From: Geomonas sp. RF6
GTDB lineage: Bacteria > Desulfobacterota > Desulfuromonadia > Geobacterales > Geobacteraceae
Length of the DNA: 64,000 nucleotides
Assembly (NCBI RefSeq): GCF_021044625.1
Contig: NZ_CP087999.1
Span: 1,443,001-1,507,000, forward strand
Reading direction: 5' to 3'
The translations under genes and the position numbers were made by a program. This document shows, piece after piece, positions 16,236 through 25,014 of the stretch. The first letter of the stretch is position 1; every line of letters begins with the position of its first letter. The notes under the pieces are model-generated. The model made no database searches. It was not told where the DNA came from and saw only the letters and a list, made by a program, of their open reading frames with translations.

Positions 16236-17018
16236 ATGACCACACACAAAGTTCATTTCGTCGGCGCCGGGCCGGGCGATCCCGAGCTCATCACCGTGAA
16301 GGGGGCGCGTCTCCTCAAGGAGGCGGACGTGGTCGTGTACGCCGGGAGCCTCGTGGATCTCGAGCTGGTGAAGACCTACGCCCCCGATGCCCGGATCTAC
16401 GACTCCGCAGGTATGAACCTGGACGAGACGACGCGGGCGCTTGCCGAGGCGGTCTTTGCAGGCGAAAAGGCGGTGCGGCTCCATACCGGCGACCCCTCCA
16501 TCTATGGCGCGATCCAGGAGCAGATGGCGGAGCTGGAGATGCTGGGGATCGAATACGAGGTGGTCCCCGGCGTCACGAGCGCATTTGCCGGCGCCGCCGC
16601 GCTGAAGCAGGAGCTTACCCTTCCCGAGGTTTCGCAGACGGTTATCATCACCCGCCTGGCAGGACGCACACCGGTGCCGGAGCGCGAGAAGCTGCGGGAA
16701 ATCGCAAGGATCGGCGCGACCCTCGTCATCTACCTTTCCGTCTCCATGATAGAGCGCGTGGTCGAGGAACTCCTCGAGGGGGCGTACACCGAGGAAACAC
16801 CGGTGGCGGTCCTTGCGAAGGTTTCGTGGCCGGACGAGCAGATCGTGGAAGGGACGCTCGGGGATATAGCCGCGAAGGTGCAGGAGGCAGGCATTTACAA
16901 GCAGGCGCTCATCATGGTCGGCGACGTCCTTTCCGCCCGCACCGATGGACTCCGCGCAAAGTCGCTCCTGTACGACAAGGAATTCAGCCACGGGTGCCGG
17001 GAAGGGATTGTAGCCTAA
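16236..17018 (+). CDS. cbiF: Cobalt-precorrin-4 C11-methyltransferase
   Basis: 260 residues. Tetrapyrrole methylase motifs are VHFVGAGPGDPELITVKGARLL, VRLHTGDPSIYGAIQEQM, and VVPGVTSAFAGAAALKQELT, the last characteristic of CbiF/CobM. It methylates C11 after ring contraction by CbiH. The frame is open from 15978, but ATG 16236 with GAAAGG upstream matches the family start; the extension encodes repeat DNA. Confidence 0.95.
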   Translation: MTTHKVHFVGAGPGDPELITVKGARLLKEADVVVYAGSLVDLELVKTYAPDARIYDSAGMNLDETTRALAEAVFAGEKAVRLHTGDPSIYGAIQEQMAELEMLGIEYEVVPGVTSAFAGAAALKQELTLPEVSQTVIITRLAGRTPVPEREKLREIARIGATLVIYLSVSMIERVVEELLEGAYTEETPVAVLAKVSWPDEQIVEGTLGDIAAKVQEAGIYKQALIMVGDVLSARTDGLRAKSLLYDKEFSHGCREGIVA

Positions 17019-17052
17019 GGCATTCCGGGGTCGCCGCTACGGGGTGAGACGA

Positions 17053-17092
17053 TGGCGGCTGCCCCGCCAACGCAGGGAAGATGCCTGCGCTC
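17053..17092. repeat. 40-bp hairpin repeat, family E, copy 2
   Basis: The same 40-bp unit as 8001-8040, ending in the palindrome CGCAGGGAAGATGCCTGCG. It lies about 50 bp upstream of cbiG. Confidence 0.8.
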
Positions 17093-17142
17093 CAGCGCAA
17101 TGGCCACCTGTGGCGCCAAGTTGCTGCGGCCGCGGAGAGATG

Positions 17143-18183
17143 ATGATCGCCATAATTGCCATAACCGCCAACGGTGCACGCCTCGGCTCCCTCCTGCGCA
17201 ACGGGCTCCCCGAAAGCGCCCTTTTTGTGATAGACAAGCATGCCTGCCCGGGGGCAACTCCTTTTTGTGAAAGGGTACCGGCACTCGTCGAGCGGCTCTG
17301 GCATCAGTACGCAGGGCTCGTTTTCATCATGGCTACCGGCATCGTCGTGCGCTCAGTGGCGCCCCTTCTGAAGTCGAAGGAGTGCGACCCGGCGGTGGTG
17401 GTGCTGGACGATGCCGGGCGCTTCGCGGTATCGCTCCTCTCGGGGCACCTCGGCGGCGCCAATGCCCTGGCTGAAAGGTGCGCGGCGCTTGCCGGGAGCA
17501 TCCCGGTCGTCACTACCGCCACCGACGCCAACGGCCTCCCTTCCTTCGACATGCTGGCAAAGGAGAAGGGGTGGGTTATCGATGACCTCTCCAAGGTAAA
17601 GGTCCTGAATGCCCTTCTCCTCGAGGGGAAGGAGATCGCAGTCGCCGGCCGGGAGGAAGAGATCCGGAGCTATTTTGGCGGGAAAGGCGCACTGAGCTTC
17701 CACGCCACCGTTGAAGACGCCTGCGCCAGCGGCGCCAGCGGGTGCCTGTGGGTGACGAACCAGACGCCTCCTCCGGAGCTCCCCACCGAGCGGCTGCTGA
17801 TCCTGCGCCCGATGGATCTCACCCTCGGAATCGGCTGCAACAGGGGCACCTCCGCCGCCGAAATTGGAGCAGTGGTTCACCAGAAGCTCTCCGAGCTTTC
17901 TCTCTCCATGAAAAGCGTCGGGTGCATCGCCACCGCGAGTGCCAAGGGAGACGAGCCGGGGCTCCTCGCTTTCGCCTCGGCGGCAGCGATTCCGCTCGAG
18001 ACCTTCGAGCCCCATGAACTCAATGCGGTAGCGGTCCCCTCCCCTCCCTCCGAGCATGCCTTGGTGGCAATAGGCGCGCAGGGTGTCGCCGAACCGGCCG
18101 CGATACTGGCGGCAGGGGGAGGGAGGCTCCTCCTCAACAAGGTAAAGAGCGGGAACGTGACCCTCGCCATCGCGGTGAAGTAG
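17143..18183 (+). CDS. cbiG: Cobalt-precorrin-5A hydrolase
   Basis: 346 residues. An N-terminal CbiG domain (IAIIAITANGARLGSLL; VFIMATGIVVRSVAPLL; SLLSGHLGGANALAE) is followed by the C-terminal domain with LGIGCNRGTSAAEI and CIATASAKGDEPGL. It opens the delta-lactone and releases acetaldehyde. ATG codons at 17140 and 17143 follow GGAGAG; 17143 gives the better spacing. A longer frame from 17044 encodes the family E repeat and is unlikely to be translated. Confidence 0.94.
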   Translation: MIAIIAITANGARLGSLLRNGLPESALFVIDKHACPGATPFCERVPALVERLWHQYAGLVFIMATGIVVRSVAPLLKSKECDPAVVVLDDAGRFAVSLLSGHLGGANALAERCAALAGSIPVVTTATDANGLPSFDMLAKEKGWVIDDLSKVKVLNALLLEGKEIAVAGREEEIRSYFGGKGALSFHATVEDACASGASGCLWVTNQTPPPELPTERLLILRPMDLTLGIGCNRGTSAAEIGAVVHQKLSELSLSMKSVGCIATASAKGDEPGLLAFASAAAIPLETFEPHELNAVAVPSPPSEHALVAIGAQGVAEPAAILAAGGGRLLLNKVKSGNVTLAIAVK

Positions 18184-18205
18184 ATAGTAGCAAGATGAGA
18201 TGCAA

Positions 18206-18238
18206 TGTAGGCCGGAATAAGCGCGAGCGTTTCCGGCA
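18206..18238. repeat. REP-like palindrome (family A)
   Basis: TGTAGGCCGGAATAAGCG followed by CGAGCGTTTCCGGCA. It lies between cbiG and the cbiH-cobQ fusion gene, inside the operon. Confidence 0.8.
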
Positions 18239-18256
18239 ATGGTTCTCGAGGTTTCA

Positions 18257-20563
18257 ATGTCAAAACTGCACGTTGTAGGGATCGGCCCCGGCGGCCTCAA
18301 TCACATGACCCTCGAGGCGCGCCAGGCGATCGAGCACTCCCAGGTCATTGTCGGGTACCAGACCTACCTTCACTTCATCGCCCCCCTGCTCGCCGGGAAA
18401 GAAGTCGTCTCCTCCGGAATGATGCGGGAGGTCGAGCGTTGCCTCGAGTCGCTGCGGATCGCCGCCTCCGGGAGGGACGTTGCCCTCGTCTCCAGCGGTG
18501 ACGCCGGCATCTACGGCATGGCGGGGCTCGCGCTCGAGCTCGCCGAAGACGCTGCAGCGTTCGACAATGTGGAAGTTGTGGTAGTCCCGGGAGTTTCCGC
18601 GGTGCAGGCGGCCGCTTCCGTCCTCGGCGCGCCCCTCATGCACGATTTTGCCGTTATCTCCCTTTCCGACCTCCTCACCCCCATGGATACGATCAGGAAG
18701 AGGCTGCGCGCCGCGGCGGACGCCGACTTCGTGGTTGCGCTCTACAATCCGCGCAGCAAGGGGAGAACCACCCAGATCGAGGAGGCCGCGGGAATTCTCC
18801 GGTCAGCCCGCGGAGGGGACGTCCCCGTCGGTATCGTCCGCAACGCCTGCCGCGCCGGTGAGGAGAAGGTCGTCACCACCCTCGACGAGATGCTTGGCCA
18901 CCCCATCGACATGTTTTCCATCGTCATCATCGGCAACTCCGCCACCAGGATCTCCCAGGACGGCAGGATGATCACCCCGCGCGGCTACGACGTGGAGTCG
19001 AGCACGGTCCGCAGGGAGCCGCGCGCCCGCGCTGCCGCCATTCCGCCGCAGGCAGTGATGTTCTGCGGCACCGGCTCCGACGTGGGGAAGAGCGTTCTCG
19101 CCGCAGGATTCTGCCGGATCCTCAAGAGGCGCGGCATCTCCGTCGCTCCGTTCAAGTCGCAGAACATGGCGCTCAATTCCGCCGTCACCCCCGAGGGGGG
19201 AGAGATCGGCCGCGCCCAGGCGGTGCAGGCCGAGGCGTGCCGCATTGCGCCGCACACCGACATGAACCCCGTCCTTTTGAAGCCGAACTCGGAGACCGGC
19301 AGCCAGGTCATCGTGCAGGGGCGGGTCGTGGCGAACATGGGGGTGAAGGAGTACAACAGCTACAAGCCGCAGGCGTTCGAGAAAGTGCGGGAGAGCTACC
19401 AGCGACTGAAGTCGCGCTTTGCCTTCATCGTGATGGAGGGAGCCGGGAGCATCGCCGAGATCAACCTGCGCCGGCACGACATCGCCAACCTAAAGATCGC
19501 CGAGATGGCGGACGCTCCGGCCATCCTCATCGCCGACATCGACCGCGGCGGCGTCTTTGCGCAGATCGTTGGGACCGTAGAGCTCCTGGAGCCGAAGGAG
19601 CGGGCCCGGGTAAAAGGGGTAATCATCAACAAGTTCCGCGGCGACGCCAGCCTGCTGACGTCGGGGATAGAAGAGGTCGAGCGCCGCACGGGGCTCCCGA
19701 TCCTCGGCGTCCTCCCCTGGTTTACCGGGTTTTCTCTTCCGGAGGAGGACAGCGTCGCACTGCAGAAGAAAAATACCTCCTCGAAGGGTTCCGCGGACAA
19801 GCTGCGCATCGGCGTGCTGCGCCTCTCCAGGATCTCCAACTACACCGATTTCGATGCACTGGAGCGGGAACCGGATGTCGAGCTTTGCTACCTGGACAAC
19901 CCGAAGCTGCTGGACACCCTCGACCTTCTGATCCTGCCCGGAACGAAGTCGACCATCGCCGACCTCTTCTTCCTGACGGAGCGCGGCTTCTTCGACCCCA
20001 TCAAGCGCTTCAAGGGTGCCATCGCAGGAATATGCGGCGGATACCAGATGCTCGGGAGACGGGTCTTCGATCCGCACGGTGTCGAGTGCGGCATTAGGGA
20101 GGCAGCGGGTCTTGGGCTTCTCGATGCAGAGACGACGATGCTGGAGGAGAAGGAGACGCACCAGGTGGTGGCACGCCCGACCTCCGCAGCGCTGGCAGTC
20201 TCTCCCGCAGGGGGAGCGGAGCTTTCGGGGTACGAGATCCACATGGGGCACACCGTGCTCGGCCCGGAGGCGGAGCCGTTTGCGGCGATCACCGCCCGTT
20301 CGGGAGCAGCGGTAGAGGTCCTCGACGGCGCCGTCTCAGCAGATGGACGCGTCTTTGGCACCTATGTGCACGGCATCTTCGACAACGACGATTTCCGCAC
20401 CGCGTTTCTGAACCAGCTGCGGCGCAAGCGCGGGCTCTCCGAGCAGCGGCAGGCAGTTCCAGTCGTCGAGCCGTTCGACCTCCTGGCGGACCATATGGAG
20501 AAGCACCTCGACATGGAGCGGATCTTCGCGATCTGCGGGCTGCCGTTCGAAGGAAGCGCCTGA
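18257..20563 (+). CDS. cbiH-cobQ: CbiH-CobQ fusion: C17-methyltransferase plus cobyric acid synthase
   Basis: 768 residues in one uninterrupted frame. Residues 1-244 are a complete CbiH/CobJ methylase (HVVGIGPGGLNHMT; SSGDAGIYGMAG; VVPGVSAVQAAASVLGAPL), which contracts the ring and methylates C17. A linker of about 22 residues rich in R and A follows. Residues 267-768 are a full CobQ/CbiP: P-loop GTGSDVGKS (271-279), SQNMALNSAV, ADIDRGGVFAQIVGT, and a glutamine amidotransferase domain with C593 in GICGGYQML and YVHGIFDN. CobQ amidates four side chains of cobyrinate diamide, several steps after CbiH. ATG 18257 is preceded by GAGG. A sequencing error joining two genes is unlikely because no stop or overlap signal lies in the linker. 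Confidence 0.93.
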   Translation: MSKLHVVGIGPGGLNHMTLEARQAIEHSQVIVGYQTYLHFIAPLLAGKEVVSSGMMREVERCLESLRIAASGRDVALVSSGDAGIYGMAGLALELAEDAAAFDNVEVVVVPGVSAVQAAASVLGAPLMHDFAVISLSDLLTPMDTIRKRLRAAADADFVVALYNPRSKGRTTQIEEAAGILRSARGGDVPVGIVRNACRAGEEKVVTTLDEMLGHPIDMFSIVIIGNSATRISQDGRMITPRGYDVESSTVRREPRARAAAIPPQAVMFCGTGSDVGKSVLAAGFCRILKRRGISVAPFKSQNMALNSAVTPEGGEIGRAQAVQAEACRIAPHTDMNPVLLKPNSETGSQVIVQGRVVANMGVKEYNSYKPQAFEKVRESYQRLKSRFAFIVMEGAGSIAEINLRRHDIANLKIAEMADAPAILIADIDRGGVFAQIVGTVELLEPKERARVKGVIINKFRGDASLLTSGIEEVERRTGLPILGVLPWFTGFSLPEEDSVALQKKNTSSKGSADKLRIGVLRLSRISNYTDFDALEREPDVELCYLDNPKLLDTLDLLILPGTKSTIADLFFLTERGFFDPIKRFKGAIAGICGGYQMLGRRVFDPHGVECGIREAAGLGLLDAETTMLEEKETHQVVARPTSAALAVSPAGGAELSGYEIHMGHTVLGPEAEPFAAITARSGAAVEVLDGAVSADGRVFGTYVHGIFDNDDFRTAFLNQLRRKRGLSEQRQAVPVVEPFDLLADHMEKHLDMERIFAICGLPFEGSA

Positions 20564-20688
20564 AGGTACGAACGGAACAGCTGAAATAGGTATAGGGTCG
20601 GGACGGCCACCATTGCGGAAGGTTCATCCGGAGAATTCCCGGGGAGCGTGGGTACATTGCCACGAAGCGCTGCAGAAGGCCCAACGTT

Positions 20689-20721
20689 CCCCCCTTTGCG
20701 AAGGGGGGGCAGGGGGGATTT
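20689..20721. repeat. GC-rich palindromic repeat, family C
   Basis: CCCCCCTTTGCGAAGGGGGG followed by GCAGGGGGGATTT. It directly abuts dispersed element copy 2. The whole 490-nt gap 20564-21053 contains repeats only. Confidence 0.8.
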
Positions 20722-20870
20722 GATCTTCAAGTCTCCTCTAGAACCGCAGCCCGTTTAACAGTACATCTCGGTCGTCGAACCGCAGTGCTGCGGCACTCTG
20801 ACGACATAGGCACCACGAATTTTTTGCAAAGTGGAATCAAAGAAATTGCTTGAGACCACAGCAGTTGCGC
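20722..20870. repeat. Dispersed ~131-149 bp element, copy 2, inverted (family D)
   Basis: The reverse complement of this segment matches 3000-3130 block by block, with a short extra stretch near each end. It includes the palindrome CCGCAGCACTGCGG and ends in GCGCAACTGCTGTGG. The adjoining family C palindrome is conserved in position. No protein is supported. Confidence 0.8.
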
Positions 20871-20882
20871 ACTGGCCAAGTC

Positions 20883-20916
20883 AAATCCCCCCTGTCCCCC
20901 CTTCGCAAAGGGGGGG
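20883..20916. repeat. GC-rich palindromic repeat, family C
   Basis: AAATCCCCCCTGTCCCCCC then TTCGCAAAGGGGGGG. It lies upstream of cbiB, just outside dispersed element copy 2. Confidence 0.8.
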
Positions 20917-21053
20917 ACGCGAGGCCTCGTGCGATCCTTGTTCAAACATAGTACGGCTCCCCCGGACTACCCGGAAACCTCCCCTAAAGGGAGGCGGAAG
21001 GATGAGACGGCGGCTTTCCGGTTGCCTGAATCTGCCATGAAACGAGTACTGGC

Positions 21054-22016
21054 GTGAATAATCCTCTTCCACTTGACGCTACATTGCTTCTCTGTGCTGT
21101 AATCATCGATCTCCTGCTGGGGGACCCGCGCTCTCTGCCGCACCCGGTCGCCGGCATCGGCCGCTTCATCTCCGGCTTCGAGCGCTTCCTGCGACAGCGG
21201 GTGGCGAATCAGAAGACCGGCGGGATCATCCTGCTGGTGGCCACGGTTACTCTCACCTACCTCGCCGCCGACTGCATCATAAAAGGGGCCTATGCCGTAT
21301 CCCGCTACCTCGGCTATGTCGTGGAGATATACCTCGCCTGGACCTGTCTCGCGGCGCGCTCGCTGCACCAGGAATCGGCGAAGGTAACGCGGGCAATCGA
21401 GAGCGGAGACCTGGGGGCGGCGCGGCACTGGCTTTCCTACATCGTCGGGCGCGAGACGGCGCAGCTCGATGAGGGGGAGGTGCTGCGAGCCACCGTTGAG
21501 ACTGTGGCGGAAAATACCGGCGACGGCGTTATCGCGCCCCTCTTCTACCTCATGCTCGGCGGAGCTCCACTCGCCCTCGCCTACAAGGCCGTCAACACCC
21601 TCGACTCCATGGTCGGGTACAAAAATGAGCGTTATCTCCACTTCGGTTGGGCCTCCGCACGCTTCGACGACCTGGCGAACTACATTCCGGCGCGGCTCAC
21701 CGGTTTCCTCATGGTTGCCTCGGCACACCTTTGCAGCCTCGACGGCAGCGGTGCGAAGGAGATCCTCCTGAGGGACTGCCACAGCCATTCCTCGCCCAAC
21801 AGTGGCTTCCCGGAGGCCGCGGCGGCCGGCGCCCTGCGGGTGCAGCTCGGAGGGACAAACACCTATTTTGGGAAGGTTATGGAGAAGCCGACGATAGGGG
21901 AGGCTCTCGTCCCCCTCACCCCTGCTGCCTACCACGGGGCGGTAAAGCTCATGTACTGCAGCGAGGGGGTCATGGTGGGAAGCTACCTTATCTTCAAGGT
22001 CATGCTCGGATTCTGA
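21054..22016 (+). CDS. cbiB: Adenosylcobinamide-phosphate synthase
   Basis: 320 residues, a multi-spanning membrane protein of the CbiB/CobD(Pseudomonas) family. Visible motifs are VIIDLLLGDPRSLPHPVAGIG, VETVAENTGDGVIAPLFYLM, KAVNTLDSMVGYKNERY, and HSSPNSGFPEAAAAGAL. It attaches aminopropanol phosphate to adenosylcobyric acid. The start is GTG 21054. The CbiB substrate comes from cobD, which follows. Confidence 0.95.
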   Translation: MNNPLPLDATLLLCAVIIDLLLGDPRSLPHPVAGIGRFISGFERFLRQRVANQKTGGIILLVATVTLTYLAADCIIKGAYAVSRYLGYVVEIYLAWTCLAARSLHQESAKVTRAIESGDLGAARHWLSYIVGRETAQLDEGEVLRATVETVAENTGDGVIAPLFYLMLGGAPLALAYKAVNTLDSMVGYKNERYLHFGWASARFDDLANYIPARLTGFLMVASAHLCSLDGSGAKEILLRDCHSHSSPNSGFPEAAAAGALRVQLGGTNTYFGKVMEKPTIGEALVPLTPAAYHGAVKLMYCSEGVMVGSYLIFKVMLGF

Positions 22017-22036
22017 TCGTATCGGGCGCGCTCCAT

Positions 22037-22404
22037 TGTGGGCCGGAATAAGCGATAGCGTTTCCGGCATTTGCTGATTTCGGCTGCGTCTGTGGTGGAC
22101 TGCCGGGAACGCCTGCCGGCTTATCCCGGCCTACATGGACTCCCCATTTTCAAGGGCCAACTTCAACCCAGTCCCCACCCTGTCCGTTGAACTTAGGGGG
22201 AGGGCGCCGTGTCAGACGCGGTGACTTTGTAGGCCGGAATAAGCGATAGCGTTTCCGGCATTTGCTGCTTGCGGCTGCGTCTAAAGTGGACTGCCGGGAA
22301 CGCCTGACGGCTTATCCCGGCCTACATCGACTCCCCGGTTCAAGGGGCCAACCTTCAACCCCATCCCCACCCTGTCCCTCCGCTCGAAAAGGGAGGGGAC
22401 GTGA
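22037..22404. repeat. 191-bp tandem duplication of REP pair plus family B palindrome
   Basis: Two consecutive, diverged copies (22037-22227 and 22228-about 22404), each with a forward REP-like palindrome, a spacer GGCTGCGTCT, an opposed REP-like palindrome (CTGCCGGGAACGCCTG) and a family B-like stretch. They fill the 404-nt gap between cbiB and cobD, where I see no gene. Confidence 0.85.
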
Positions 22405-22420
22405 GGGTGCTAGAGGATCT

Positions 22421-23491
22421 ATGTCAGCATACGCTCACGGCGGCAACATCTTCGCAATCGCCCGCTCCCTCGGAGTGATTCCGGAAGAGGTGATCGATTT
22501 CTCCGCCAGCATCAATCCTCTCGGACCGGCGCCGGGGGTGCGGGAGGCGATCCTTTCCTCCTTCGACAGGCTCCTGCACTACCCCGACAACTCCGCCTGC
22601 GACCTCACCGCCAGCCTCTCCGCCTACCACGGCGTCCCCTGCGAAAGCATCGCCATCGGCAACGGATCAACGGAGCTCATTCACCTGATCCCCAGGCTCG
22701 TCAGCGGCCGCCGCGCCCTCGTCGTCGCCCCTGCCTTTTCGGAATACGCCTCCGCCCTCGCCCGCAACGGCTGGGAATGCGACTACTTCACCCTGACGAG
22801 CGATTCGGGCTTCTCGCTGTCTATCCCGGAGCTCGCGCAGACCCTATCGCGCGGCTACCAACTCCTCTTTCTGTGCAACCCGGGGAACCCGACGGGGACG
22901 CTCTTGCCCAAAGAGGCGATCGAGGAGGTGCTGAGGGTGTGCGAATCGACCGGCACCTTTGCCGTCATCGATGAGGCATTTATCGACTTCTGCGAGGAGG
23001 AATCTGCGAAAGGGGTCATGAAGGATTTTCCCGGGGGCTTGCTGCTTCGCTCGATGACGAAATTCTTCGCCATCCCCGGCCTGAGGCTTGGGTACGCCGT
23101 CGGCACCGCCGCCACGATCTCGCGCCTGGCAGCGCTGCAGCCGCCGTGGAGCGTGAACACGGCAGCGCAGCTTGCCGGAATCGCTTCGCTTGCGGACGCT
23201 CCATACCAGAAGGCAACAAGGGAGCTTGTGACAAGGGAGAGGGCTCTACTTGTGAGTGGACTGGACCAGCTGGGGTGGCTGACGGTTTTCCCGTCGGCGC
23301 CGAACTATCTCCTGGCGTGCATCGAGAACGGACTGGGCGCTGCAGAGCTACAGACGAGACTCGTCCGCAAGGGGATCATCATCAGGGACTGCTCAAATTT
23401 TGAGGGGCTGGACAGCAGGTTTTTCAGGGTGGCGGTGCGAAGCCGCTCCGAAAACGAGCGGCTCTTGCAGGAACTTGGGACAGTGATCTGA
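22421..23491 (+). CDS. cobD: L-threonine-O-3-phosphate decarboxylase
   Basis: 356 residues, PLP-dependent aminotransferase fold. The start MSAYAHGGNIFAIARSLG and DFSASINPLGP are typical of CobD. The PLP lysine is in LRSMTKFFAIPGLRLGY, and FLCNPGNPTGTLLP is the PLP-phosphate region. It makes aminopropanol phosphate for CbiB. It could be confused with histidinol-phosphate aminotransferase, but the N-terminus and the neighbouring cbiB favour CobD. AGAGGA lies before ATG 22421; an upstream in-frame extension covers repeats. Confidence 0.93.
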   Translation: MSAYAHGGNIFAIARSLGVIPEEVIDFSASINPLGPAPGVREAILSSFDRLLHYPDNSACDLTASLSAYHGVPCESIAIGNGSTELIHLIPRLVSGRRALVVAPAFSEYASALARNGWECDYFTLTSDSGFSLSIPELAQTLSRGYQLLFLCNPGNPTGTLLPKEAIEEVLRVCESTGTFAVIDEAFIDFCEEESAKGVMKDFPGGLLLRSMTKFFAIPGLRLGYAVGTAATISRLAALQPPWSVNTAAQLAGIASLADAPYQKATRELVTRERALLVSGLDQLGWLTVFPSAPNYLLACIENGLGAAELQTRLVRKGIIIRDCSNFEGLDSRFFRVAVRSRSENERLLQELGTVI

Positions 23492-23506
23492 CGGCGCAGG
23501 CGTCAA

Positions 23507-24241
23507 CTATTTGTCAGGAAAGGAGAGAAACTCCTTCCGGGTGAGGCGGATTCTCCTGATCTCCTCGTTGCAGACGTATCGCACGATGCTGTCGCGGTCC
23601 CGCTCATTTATGTGGACATAGCGCAGCCCCGTGCTGAAGACCTTTTCGTTGCCGTCCGCCCCGATTGTTTCGGTATGGACGACCTGCGCCACCAGCGGTA
23701 CAGCCTTCGGTTCCGGCAGCGGCAGATGGAAGGTGGCATACACGATGTCACCGTCGGCGGCCTCCAGCATCGTCTCCGTCCTGATGCCGCCGCCGCTTAT
23801 GTTGATTATGCGGGAAACAACCCCCTGAACCGATGGCGTTCCGCAGGCGAAGATATCGGCGCCGCCGGCGCTGAGATTGAACAGGGTGACCGGGATCTCC
23901 GCGTTCAGGCGGTAAAACTCCCGCAGTTCATCCGGCTTCACCTCTTCGGTCAATCTCACCTGCACCTCTCCTCCCTGGGCGGTGGAGACAACCATTGCCT
24001 CGCAGCTGAAGCCGAGCGCCTTCACATTCCCCTCATCCCCTCCCCTGACAAGGACCGGGAGCCCCTCTTCGAAGGAGAGCCCATCCGGGAGCATGTCGCG
24101 TGACAGCCGCAGAGTAATGAGGCTGTCGTCAACCGTGACGACGTCGGCCCACTCCACAAAACAGCCATTTCCTCCCGGACCTATTTCCACTCTTGCCCGC
24201 ATCCCCGGTCGGAAGTAATCCCTGCAGTTGCTCGATCCCAT
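23507..24241 (-). CDS. PilZ-domain protein (probable c-di-GMP receptor)
   Basis: 244 residues, soluble. An N-terminal YcgR-like beta domain (about 1-105) is followed by a PilZ domain starting EFYRLNAEIPVTL, with ISGGGIR (typical D/NxSxxG variant) and GLRYVHINERDRDSIVRYV. The usual RxxxR c-di-GMP motif is reduced: EFYRLNAE has only one arginine, so binding is uncertain. ATG 24241 has GGAGG six bases upstream; ATG 24247 is too close to it. It converges with cobD. Confidence 0.85.
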   Translation of the reverse strand: MGSSNCRDYFRPGMRARVEIGPGGNGCFVEWADVVTVDDSLITLRLSRDMLPDGLSFEEGLPVLVRGGDEGNVKALGFSCEAMVVSTAQGGEVQVRLTEEVKPDELREFYRLNAEIPVTLFNLSAGGADIFACGTPSVQGVVSRIINISGGGIRTETMLEAADGDIVYATFHLPLPEPKAVPLVAQVVHTETIGADGNEKVFSTGLRYVHINERDRDSIVRYVCNEEIRRIRLTRKEFLSFPDK

Positions 24242-24454
24242 CACCATCCTCCGTCTCTCCCTGTACAGTATATAAGAACATCGCGCCGGAGCACCAGCGA
24301 CGCAAGTAACTGGAACTCAAGCCGTCTCTATCACTGCAATTACGGGACCACCTAGCCCCTCTCCCACCACCCGATCTGTGAAGTCATCGGCGTCAACACC
24401 TCCGAGGTAAAGCGATTTCCTTGCAGGAGGTAGTCAACGGTCCGGCGATTAACC

Positions 24455-24482
24455 TTGACTTAGAGGATTCTCTTGATATCCT
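24455..24482 (+). promoter_or_regulatory. Promoter with dyad before the Fur-family gene
   Basis: TTGACT (24455-24460), 16-nt spacer, TATCCT (24477-24482). Within it, AGGAT (24463-24467) and ATCCT (24478-24482) form an inverted repeat, and AGAGGATTCTCT is a second short dyad. This could be an autoregulatory Zur/Fur operator; that reading is inference. Confidence 0.45.
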
Positions 24483-24513
24483 AAAAGGAAACCGTTTCTA
24501 TTTAGAGGCGAAT

Positions 24514-24993
24514 ATGGACGATGTACACGCGGCTACGCTGAAAGCGCTCCAGATGAAGGCGACGCCGAAGAGGGTGGCCATTCTGGAAGCCCTCCAGGAT
24601 GAGCAACGGTATGCAAGCCCGGAGGAGCTCTGGCAACGGCTGCGTCCACGCTTCATCCGCATCGGACTTCCCACCGTGTACAGAAACCTGGAGGATCTGG
24701 CAGCAAGCGGGGTCATCAGCAAGGTCATCCATCCAAACAGGCAGCTCTACTACTACTTCTGCCCGAATCGTGACCATCACCATCACTTCGTCTGCCTCTC
24801 CTGCAGGAAGGTGGAGGATCTGCCGTCCTGCACACTGGAGCCGATGGAGCGGGAGATCACCGCCCGGACCGGTGGAAAGGTCCTTTCCCACATCGTCCAG
24901 TTCAACGGACTGTGCGGCAAGTGCATGAGTGAAAAGGGGGATGCCGCTTTTGAAGAGCACCCCTCCGGGAACGCCGGCGGTCGGGCAGACTGA
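24514..24993 (+). CDS. Fur-family metalloregulator, probably Zur
   Basis: 159 residues. A winged-helix N-terminal domain (ATPKRVAILEAL; SPEELWQRLRPRFIRIGLPTVYRNLEDLAASG) is followed by a metal-binding domain with HHHH (88-91), CLSC (C94, C97) and CGKC (C134, C137). ATG 24514 has AGAGG upstream. The zinc importer genes znuC and znuB follow with only about 20 nt to the first, so zinc sensing is the best guess. Fur or PerR function cannot be excluded from sequence. Confidence 0.9.
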   Translation: MDDVHAATLKALQMKATPKRVAILEALQDEQRYASPEELWQRLRPRFIRIGLPTVYRNLEDLAASGVISKVIHPNRQLYYYFCPNRDHHHHFVCLSCRKVEDLPSCTLEPMEREITARTGGKVLSHIVQFNGLCGKCMSEKGDAAFEEHPSGNAGGRAD

Positions 24994-25014
24994 ATGCCTT
25001 CAGACAGGAATACC

